From Dactylis glomerata (lineage: Eukaryota; Streptophyta; Magnoliopsida; Poales; Poaceae): a stretch of DNA of 64,000 nt. The notes below the pieces were generated by a model. That model saw only the letters and a list, made by a program, of their open reading frames with translations, was not told the DNA's origin and searched no databases. Position numbers and translations under genes: made by a program. The DNA lies in NCBI GenBank assembly GCA_007115705.1, contig QXEO01000143.1, positions 2,571,874 through 2,635,873 of the forward strand. The letters are read 5' to 3'. Positions 56,514 to 64,000 of this stretch are shown piece after piece (within the stretch, counting starts at the first letter, position 1; every line of letters begins with the position of its first letter).

Positions 56514-59500
56514 TTACCCCATCTGCCACTGCAAAATTCATAAGATAAAAGAATAAGTATCCAAGAAAAAGAAGAATCTTACACGACTTAAATGTTTAAC
56601 TTCACATGATCGGTACTCAGTGGGATAACAATACCTTCAGAACTGGCTCTCCTTGGTTTCCTTGATTTGTCTTAGACTCCTTCATAGCCTTTATCTGAGC
56701 TCGTGCTGCTCGTCCAGCAGCTGACTTCTCGTATTCCTGCTGTCTGAAGGTCAAGAAAAAAGTCACAGTCAAGAGCAAGCTGCTTTAGATCCAGTCAAAG
56801 TAGTATTAACAGTTCAAAGTTATCATACGCGGAGACAGTAGGTCCAAGCTATTTCTGAAACTGATTTCTTTCCACTAAAATGTTATAAACACCAAACAGT
56901 ACGTTTCGCAAAAAGGCAAAAAACTTTGTGTTTCAATGCATTGATAGAAAATGAGTTTTTACAAATTTACAAGCTTGGGACGAGCCAACACCCACACCCC
57001 TCTAGATCTAAGTAACGGCGGGGATCATGGCCCGTAGCCGATCGCACCAGCCGCTACCCAAGGTTCAGATCAAATCGTGTCGAGGAGACTATTCATGTTG
57101 GGAAGCGTGTTGTCGAAGATAACTGCGTTCCGATGTCTGAAAAACCACCACACCGTCAGCATAATAAGTGATGTGCCCTTGCGTAGAGCATTTCGGGTGG
57201 GGTGGGGGGTAGTTTGGATAGTCATCAACCACCATTCCACGAAGTCATCCTCCGCAACCGGTGGTTCAGCCGTGGATCGGATCCAAGATAGCCCTCATAC
57301 AAGATTCTCAGATAAGGGGCAACCAGTAAGGAGGTGTTGCAAGGTCTCCGACTGGTCAACAAGGGGCAGCGTGGGGAAGCCTCCGTCTCGCTAGCTTATC
57401 ACCAGTCCAGCAGCGGTCTAAGCAAGCAAGGCAGATAAAGAGGGGAGCCCAGGAGCGTTCAGCCTCCAAGATCTTGAAACAAAGGCCCAGTGGAAGAGGA
57501 AATCGTAACATGACTTAGAGGAGTACTACGCATCTGCATTCCACCTCCAAAGGAGTGTCTGGCATCTCTGAAAGCTGCACGTCCCTCACCCTTATCCATA
57601 CCTGTATGTATGCCACAGGGCTAGCAAACTTGGCCCGCCCTGGATATCAGCAATCCATTGGCGCTCCACCAGCGCCTCCTTCACCGTGAGGCGCTTCTGA
57701 GCATGCTTTTCTGGAATTTTTCTTCTATTTTAAAACATGGTACAAAAGCAGACGATCACATACATGGACACACACCCCTACGCCTATGAGCACCTCCGAG
57801 AGACAAAGCAGGCAAATCTTGAGACTGGCGGAGCACTACAGTCGCCTTGTAGTCGACGGGCATGTAATCTGCCACTGAAAGAACATCACCAGAAAGCATG
57901 GAAAAAGCCAGAAAAGTGGGAGCACCTGCGCCAAGTCTAGGACTTGAACCCGGGTGGGTAGGTTCCACCACAGGCTATACAGCTGAGCTACGCTCATGGT
58001 ACTGGAATTTATCAACACCAAGTGTTAAGCTATAAAGGAATTATTATAGCAACATAAGAAAAAAAATGCATCCACGGCCAACAGATAGACAAAACAAACG
58101 TGTGGATGGGTAAGTTGTTTTGAGCTGCTAAGCTGGTGTAACCACAGGTAGGAGTCAGAAAGGGGATAAACCTGTAAAGTGTAAACTAGATGACCAATCG
58201 AATAGGCAAATGTTATGAAAAGATTATCAATCGAATATTAAGCCATTGAACATATAAGAACTTTCAGAAGGACATTAGAAGTTATGTGTCTGCAAGCTAT
58301 TTAAAAGTATGTTCAACAAATTCAAATCTTAGTAAATAATGAAACTAACTAAGCAATGATATCATGAATACTTTGAGATCTAACTTAACTCTATTTCAGC
58401 AGAATAAAAATGTATGATCAGTACAGTGAGTTGAATGAATGCTTGCTGCAGCGAAATCTGCTAAACCATACATGTCAATGTGTCTTCCCTAGCAGTTGGG
58501 AAATGCGGTGCCAAATACATTGGAAGTATACAACATAAGAACCTTATTGGGAGGTCAAGATAGCACAGAAAGCTGAGATCACAATGTGCTCATGGCATGT
58601 TTCCTCAAGTGACACTATTGTTGTGAATATCAAGAGGACAAAGAGGTGAAACATCCTTGACATTGAAGATTGTCTGCATACTGGGTAAGAAAATGGAGTT
58701 TGTCCAGAGAGCTTCTTGTTATTGAGTATCGACATACAGCAGAGCAAAGACAGGCTAACAGTCCAGTGAGTATATTTATCGACAGATCTAGCAATGGATA
58801 CTTTGGCAAGAATTCAGCCTATTTCAAGAGGAGTTGATCCATGAATGTTGGTTATTATAGGGTGCATGGCCTTGCGCATGTCGCAATGGTGCAGACTAAG
58901 TAATTTCAGAAGTAAAATACAGACCGGTTGTAGGATTTGGCAACTTGACGGTGTGGAAATGGTTCTACTTAGCAAATTGTTTTACAGCAAGTCGCATAGT
59001 CTGCAGGAGCATCGGCTTGAACCATAGAGTAGAACTTGTCAGTTTTGGTCACGTATCTCCATCAGATTCTGTGCTGGACGAACATTCAAATCCATCCTTA
59101 TAAACCCTTGCAGCTTGCAGCCTCCAATCCAATCAAATATACCAAGTACCACAGGGATGGCACACCTTGTGACTCGTCTTGGTAGATCAAGACAGTACGG
59201 AAAACTGAGATCACAAATTACTGACGGTATGTTTCCGCCAGTGAAGCTATTGTTGTGGATAACTGGGTATCAACAGCACAAAGAGGTACAGCATTGGTAT
59301 GTTGGAGACGAGAAAATGAAGAGATTCTTGGTATTGACATACTGCAGAGCAGAGACAGGGGTAGAGTTCCAGTGAGCACATTCATTGACAGGTCTAGCTA
59401 GCGTTGATATTTTGGCGAAGATAATTCAGCCTATCTCAACAGGAATGGAGCCATGAATGTGGTTAATTATAGAGTATATAGCCTTGCAGTCGTCTCAATG

Positions 59501-60259
59501 GTGCAGACTGCAGACGAACAAATTCAGAAGTAAAATACAGAATGGTTTTAAGATTTGTCAAATCGACTGTGCGGAATGGTGCCACTCAGCACACTGTCTT
59601 ACAGACAGCCGGATCATCTCTAGCCATATAGTAGGAGACCCTATTTCTGGTCAAGAAATTTCTCCAACAGGGCGGCGCGCTTACATAAAGGGGGCACTCC
59701 ATCCGATCCCTGGAATTGCTACATGGACGAATTTCGATCGACCCTCGTAAACTCTCACGCCGTCTCAAACCAATCCAACCAGTGAACCAGACAAACCTTA
59801 AACCCAATCCGGCGAGAAACAGGGCATCCCAAGAAACAAGGGCGACAGGGAGGCGTAGCCAGGCCCCAGGCAACATGGGCCTTGGCCTGGGGCGTGGAGA
59901 CCAATTCCTTTGTATACTGTAGCTTTTTACATTATTCAGCACTGTTTAGTACTGTAGCAAACCCAATTGGCCTGGGGCGTACAAGCTGGCTGGCTACGCT
60001 ACTCAGGGAGCACGGTCAAACGACGAATTCGGCGCTCCGACTACTCTCAAGATCGAAACCTACCAAGCCGGTCCCCAGAATCCGGGAAATCAAATTAAAT
60101 TAGGATCAGGGTTCGGGCTTCGGTCAGAAGAGGAGGCGGTTACCTCTTCTGGGCGGCCTCGGCGGCCCTGCCGCGGGCCTCCTGCGCCTCGAGGCGATCG
60201 GCCTCCGCCCGCTGCTCCTTCGCCGCCTGCGCCGCCCCGAAGCACGCGCACTGCCCCAT
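56514..60259 (-). CDS. SVIP-like small VCP/p97 (CDC48)-interacting protein, three exons, 79 residues
   Basis: Exons: 60259-60144, 56743-56635, 56528-56514, all with GT...AG introns (AAGAG/GTAACC, CTTCAG/ACAG, CTGAAG/GTATTG, TTTGCAG/TGG). The coding length is 240 nt in frame with no stop before the TAA at 56516-56514. The protein begins MGQCACFGA, a myristoylation-type Gly2 with Cys4 and Cys6 available for palmitoylation, as in SVIP. Residues 29-39 read RGRAAEAAQKR and match the p97-interacting VIM motif R-x5-A-A-x2-R exactly. The middle is a charged helix, and the end is EPVLKWQMG, which I recall from plant homologues. SVIP binds the p97/CDC48 ATPase at the ER membrane and modulates ER-associated degradation in animals; the plant role is inferred. 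The start is the only ATG compatible with the N-terminal signal. Intron 1 is 3.4 kb and full of transposon DNA; intron 2 is 106 bp. Confidence 0.85.
56910..57720 (-). mobile_element. L1-type LINE, 3' end fragment, in intron 1
   Basis: On minus a degenerate frame encodes a zinc-binding reverse-transcriptase tail: GCPLSENLV, then WWLMTIQTTPHPTRNALRKG, then LTVWWFFRHRNAVIFDNTLP. This is the typical C-terminus of plant L1 ORF2. It is followed by a 3' region ending ATGCATTGAAACACAAAG near 56925. Stops and frameshifts are present. It is 5'-truncated, as usual for LINE copies, and lies in the same orientation as the host gene. Confidence 0.75.
57735..57999 (-). mobile_element. Au-SINE-like element in intron 1
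   Basis: On minus it begins GAGCGTAGCTCAGCTGTATAG, an A-box-bearing tRNA-related head, with a B box GGGTTCAAGTCC about 35 bases later. It continues with CCCGTCGACTACAAGGCG and TCTCGGAGGTGCTCATAGG. This order matches my memory of the grass Au SINE. It is a decayed copy and not a tRNA gene, because the head cannot form a complete cloverleaf. Confidence 0.7.
58540..59600. repeat. Degenerate direct duplication in intron 1 (two copies of about 430 bp)
   Basis: 58553-58990 and 59188-59590 share the same order of phrases: AGATAGCACAGAAAGCTGAGATCACAA against AGACAGTACGGAAAACTGAGATCACAA, GTTTCCTCAAGTGACACTATTGTTGT against GTTTCCGCCAGTGAAGCTATTGTTGT, and so on. They are about three-quarters identical. 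No coding potential is visible; the origin is not recognised. The unit could be an unknown repeat or a segmental duplication in the intron. Confidence 0.8.
59829..60005. mobile_element. Small inverted-repeat element in intron 1
   Basis: GGCGTAGCCAGGCCCCAGGC at the left is mirrored by the complement of GGCCTGGGGCGTACAAGCTGGCTGGCTACGC at the right; the interior is AT-rich with TACTGTAG repeats. It looks like a hAT- or Mutator-type MITE, with limits uncertain. It lies 140 bp from the end of exon 1. Confidence 0.4.
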
Positions 60260-60489
60260 CCTCAGCTCCCGCCCTCGCTGGTCCTTCAGTCCTTTGGCTG
60301 CTTCGCCGCCGGTTGCTTGGATTGGTGGCTTCTTTGGGTTTGCTTTCGGATATGCGATTGATGCGCACGAAAAGACGATCCGGCGAAAAGGGGGACGGAC
60401 TTTCGGAGATTCTAGAATGCCGCGTGGGGCCCACGCGGAGGGCGGTTCGATCATCTGTCTGGTTGGACCGGGTTTTCTTATGGGTGTGT
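60260..60489 (-). promoter_or_regulatory. 5' flank of the SVIP-like gene
   Basis: GC-rich sequence directly upstream of the start codon, containing pyrimidine-rich segments and no clear TATA box. It is bounded upstream by a MITE-like element starting near 60492. The gene's promoter must lie here or within that element. Confidence 0.4.
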
Positions 60490-60700
60490 CTAGGGCTCTA
60501 AGAATTAGCTCGGTGGAATAATGTCATCATATCTTCGTTGTAACTTATTATTAGTACCACGAAGCAATTTAATGGTGTATGACTACTAGTTGCAACATCA
60601 CTTGCAACTGAAAAAATCTCAGTTACAATTTAACTTGCAACTCAATTGCATGAATCACGATGTAAATCTAATGGTTTAGGATTCTACTGAGCCCTAAGTT
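60490..60700. mobile_element. MITE-like element upstream of the SVIP-like gene
   Basis: GGGCTCTAAGAATTAGCTCG at the left is mirrored by the complement of the right edge (GGGCTCAGTAGAATCCTAAA). The interior repeats TTGCAAC/CTTGCAACT. The sequence style resembles a common grass MITE; no target duplication was fixed. Confidence 0.4.
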
Positions 60701-61199
60701 AGTTCTTAGTCTACTGAGAACTAGCAATACCATTTTTTTTATCTGTCTTACATTTTATTAGAATGTCACATCGCATTTTTTCTTAGGTGGACTAGAGAAA
60801 TTAAAAAAATATTTTATCTAAGACTATCTTATGCATTCTATCATCTGCCTTTCCTAACAAATTATTTTTTTACTAAAAAGAATTAATCTCATTAATTATA
60901 AGGGATGACAATAAGAGATAATGGATTGTATAAATCATATCTAGTGTTTTCTCTAGATGATTTAGAGGGCTAGGAGAAGGTATTCTTTTGCAAACACACT
61001 TTGCTAAGTTGGGGCCGTTACACTGACAGTAGCCGGGATTTTTTTGAAAAACAATGGATTCTCCCTAAGGGATCGCGCACTTGCGTCCCCGTGCTCGCCC
61101 TCGTGACGCGTGTAATGCCTCCCGCGGGATCGCACACACCTGCCTTATCCCTTTATATGGGTTGTCTTCTTTGTCTCCACTTCGCGGATTTCTCGGCCA
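60701..61199. other. Intergenic DNA without recognised features
   Basis: AT-rich, no gene or repeat structure that I can support. Confidence 0.5.
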
Positions 61200-62010
61200 T
61201 GCCTATGCTTCGCTCTCCCACTTCATGAACTCGCCTTGCCACCGGCCTCCACCTCCGCAAGCACGCCCGCCGCCCCCATGAGGAACATCTCCCTTCACTG
61301 ATGTGGTGCTTCTCTAGGCTCCACTCCAGCCAGCACATGCGTGTAGCCATGCGGGTACCTCTCCCTCGGCTCCCTTCGCAACGAGGAGGTGTCTGCTCGA
61401 TGTCCCAAAGAAGGCTCACCCGCAGCTGGACTATACCTCCACGCGGAGCCTCATAGCCGCTGGTGTGCGCCTCAAATTTGTCGTTGGCCCCAACAGCGGA
61501 AGGTCTCCTGCCAAGCCCCTCTCCACTCCAGGTGAAGCACCGGCGATGACGGCTCGTAGCATCATTGCTGGCAGCTCTGAGCAACGGTGGCGGCTGGTTA
61601 GAGCATCTGCGGCATCCCTTCGTACCATTCGCGATGGCCGGTCGCAGCATCGGCGGTGCCTGCTCGGAGCAACGGTCGCAACCAATCATAGCATCTGCAG
61701 TAGCGGCTCGCAGCAACGGTGGCGGCTAGTTGGAGCACCCACGGCGGTCGATCGGAGCATCGATGGTTGTGGTTGGGAGAAATGGTGGCCGCCGGTAGTA
61801 GCATCCGCGATGGCGGCTTGGAGAAATGGCTGGTGGTCAGTCAAAGCATCCGTGCAGCTGGTCGCATCATCCATGGTGGTGGCTCGCAGCTTCCACGACA
61901 GCCAGCTGTGGCAGCATACACTATGATTTCGCAGCTATGGGGTCAGCGAGGCTCTCAGAGAAGGAAGATACAAGAGGAAGATGATGTGAACTCGAGCTCG
62001 ATACAACAGT
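61200..62010. repeat. Degenerate GC-rich repeat block (unknown family)
   Basis: A run of loosely repeated phrases such as GTAGCATC, GGTGGCGGCT and TTGGAGCA(C/T)C with irregular spacing of about 40 bp. It gives open frames on both strands (61153-61716, minus; 61465-61926, plus) rich in Arg, Ser and Ala. I have seen similar blocks in Triticeae repeats but cannot name the element. Probably non-coding. Confidence 0.5.
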
Positions 62011-63070
62011 AGTGGGGATGGGTCAGGCGACTACAACAGTCAAGAAGGCACCCTATTTCTGTTGGGGGGCGTATATGGAAGAGGGTGTGGTGGTTTTCAT
62101 GCGAGGCGGCGCAAATAGAAAACAATTTCTAAGCGTAAGAAGGTGATCTAATGGCACACACGAAATTAATCGTAAGGCTACAGACCCGGAGAATCGGATG
62201 ATTTGATCCACTAGGGGACGCTTAGGCGTTTTCCTCTTTTTTGCGTGTACTCTAGCCGGGATTTGTCGGGCCTGATCATCTCAGTCAATGCATAATGGAA
62301 ATACCATTATACAGCCCATAAATACGACTTAGGGCTCATCTACCATCATTGGTATTGATGGTGCGGCGTATTTGCTGACGTAGTGAGTTGTGGGTGGCAT
62401 AGTTAAGCTCCGATTGCATTCCGCTTGCAAAAAAATCACCTCAAATCTTGTTTTTTCCTCTCCCTCCACAATATCATGCACAAAAACAAAAAGAAGGTGA
62501 GTGATGGACGCGGCAGCCTGAGCTAGGGTGGCCGCTTGGGAGGCGCCGCCGTATCTAAGTACCGTAAAATGGCACTCTAGAAGTACGGTTGCCGAAATAA
62601 TTCAGATGAACAAATATAAGAATTAATAATGGATTTTGCTCCAATCATAAACCCATAAACACACGTGGCAACAATTGTTGAAGTCCCTGAATTGAATCAT
62701 TAACACTTTACCTCTTGCAAGAGATGAGAGAGCACACAGAAAACGGTGAACTGAAACTTATGAAACCTTCTTGTAGCGAATTTTTTTAAAATATTGTGAA
62801 ATTTTTCAGCAATTTCAAAAATAATATAATATTTTTGAAAATTTTAGAAATATTGCAGTGTCCTATTCGCCGGACACGACAAGCACTAATCGCGTCGGAC
62901 AGACGCGATAAGCCTACGGTCGAATCCGCCGGACGCGATTGTAGGCAGAACAAGGGCCGTACAGTCTTGTCGCCACTAGTCGTGCTAGGCAGACGCGATA
63001 GAGCCTCGTGGCTTAATGACTTGCATGCGGAATGCAAAATGTGCTAGCTATTTTTTATTATTTTTTATGG
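62011..63070. other. Intergenic DNA; GC-rich patch at 62850-63010
   Basis: Mostly AT-rich. The patch at 62850-63010 repeats GACGCGAT/GCGTCGGACAGACGCGATAAG and CCGGACGCGATTGTAGGCAG, a short imperfect repeat with no known identity. Confidence 0.45.
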
Positions 63071-63074
63071 TCAC

Positions 63075-64000
63075 CGGGGGGGACAAAAAAACCCCACCTG
63101 AATTTTTGTATTTCTATATTAAAACGACCCAAATGGCCAGAGAGTTTTTACACACAGGGGGAGAAAACGGGGTTGAGAGAAAGTTAGGCAGCATCCGCCC
63201 GTAGGCAGTGCAGCCATGCCGCCACGGCAACCGCATGGTCGCCAGGCAGCCGCACAGCCCAGGTCCGAGCGTCTTCTCGGCACCGTTGCAGCAGGCGAGG
63301 GAGGGACGGCCGCTGCTCGCGGAACACGACGGCGTTCCGGTGCTTCCAGATGTTCCACAGGCACAGGAGCAAGAACGTGGTGGCGTTGTCTGGCGGGACG
63401 GCAGCAGGCGCCGCAAGCTCGAACAGGCGACGGACGTCGGGCTCGGGCGGCAGCTGGACACCGATCCTGCCCCAGAAGTGATGCACAAGGGGGCAGTGAA
63501 GGAAGATATGGTTCGTAGTCTCCAGAGGGGTAGGGCACAACGGGCAGGTGGCCTCCGCCACAGTGAGGATCTTCTTGCGCAGGAGGGCAGCCCTGGACTG
63601 GACGCGACACTTTGAGAGGAGCCAGGCAAAGAACTGGACCCGGGAGGGCGCCCGGTTCTGCCACACAAAGCTGTAGGAGGGCGCATCCACCCCGCCAAAG
63701 GAGCACAGCTTATAGAGGGCGCCAGTGTTGAGGGCGCCGGAGCGCTTTCGGCAGCGCACCAGGCTGTGGACGTCCACAGTCTCCGAGAGCTGCACGGGAC
63801 CGACGAGAGCGAGCAGCTGGGGCAGCAGACGCTCACCAGCAGTGGTGAGACGGGGAACCAGAGCGCGGCGCACATCGGTGGTGAGCACCTCGTGGACGGA
63901 GTCCCCCGTGTCGAGGGCGTGGGAGAGGAGAACGGGCCACCGGTCCCCGATCGCACCTCCCCCTGTCCAGTTATCCAGCCAGAAAGACGTGCGCCGCCCA
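63075..64000 (-). mobile_element. L1-type LINE, 3' end, continues beyond the window
   Basis: The minus frame from the window edge to 63184 encodes the end of ORF2: TSFWLDNW (about 63970), then YSFVWQNRAPSRVQFFAW, then the zinc-binding reverse-transcriptase motif CPLCPTPLETTNHIFLHC, then LWNIWKHRNAVVF, and a stop. The frame is open over at least 270 codons, so the copy may be fairly young. A 3' region ending AATTCAGGTGGGG and a short T/C tract follows to about 63075. The reverse transcriptase core lies right of the window. Confidence 0.85.

Noticed and set aside
57940..57999. tRNA gene
   Set aside because: A and B boxes are present but the stems do not form; it is the head of a SINE.
60090..60454. 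Longer frames upstream of the SVIP-like start
   Set aside because: They run through the 5' flank; the N-terminal signal, VIM motif and splice phases support the start at 60259 in its own frame.
61153..61926. Genes of 150-190 codons on both strands
   Set aside because: Degenerate repeat block with low-complexity translation on both strands; no domain visible.
1..64000. Endogenous pararetrovirus or other viral insertion
   Set aside because: All reverse-transcriptase-bearing sequences found have LTRs, target duplications and retrotransposon domain order, or are LINEs; no movement protein or viral capsid was seen.

Overview
The window is eukaryotic nuclear DNA from a grass genome, most likely a Triticeae species (wheat, barley, rye or Aegilops). 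The evidence is nested LTR retrotransposons with 5-bp target duplications, a CACTA transposon with the TTTAGTCCCGGTTGG-type subterminal repeats, Stowaway MITEs, a Helitron, an Au-SINE-like copy and L1-type LINE fragments, all packed around one recognisable small host gene. Family names are from memory of sequence style; no database was searched.

Layout. 1-8600: a small two-exon minus-strand gene is cut in its first exon by a 6.9-kb non-autonomous LTR retrotransposon (604-7507, TSD ACCCG). A 70-bp minisatellite lies upstream of the gene. 8600-12406: intergenic DNA, then a 2.2-kb Helitron (10010-12202) apparently sitting inside a second Helitron that ends at 12406. 12407-25312: fused remnants of two CACTA elements with a frameshifted transposase. 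The second CACTA remnant carries a 10.1-kb Ty3/gypsy element (14722-24839, TSD AAGAT) that has gag and protease but no pol, plus a decayed antisense gene. 25313-28916: mostly unassigned DNA with a long (CT)n tract and one weak small-gene model. 28917-35008: a PIF/Harbinger-type transposase fragment split by a 5.2-kb Ty1/copia element (29714-34946, TSD TCGAC). 35009-37915: AT-rich DNA with two related foldback MITEs, then the start of a zinc-knuckle retroelement pseudogene. 37916-52518: a young 14.6-kb Ty3/gypsy element (TSD CTGCC, LTRs differing at 2 of 550 sites) interrupting that pseudogene. 52519-56090: the rest of the pseudogene, a tRNA-derived SINE-like piece, a Stowaway MITE and the 3' flank of the host gene. 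56514-60259: a three-exon minus-strand gene for a 79-residue SVIP-like (small VCP/p97-interacting) protein; its 3.4-kb first intron holds a LINE tail, an Au SINE and a degenerate duplication. 60490-64000: MITE-like DNA, a degenerate repeat block and the 3' end of a second LINE that runs off the window.

The most interesting system is in the two gypsy elements. Each carries gag(-pol) on the minus strand and a spliced, plus-strand gene between pol (or protease) and the 3' LTR. In the young element one of these antisense genes has six exons that join in frame to a 764-residue protein, and a second antisense unit of two exons follows it. Sense and antisense genes converge on a tandem-repeat tract, and a 61-bp repeat array lies upstream of the antisense start. 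In both elements the gag frame is also open from an ATG inside the 5' LTR straight through the primer-binding site.
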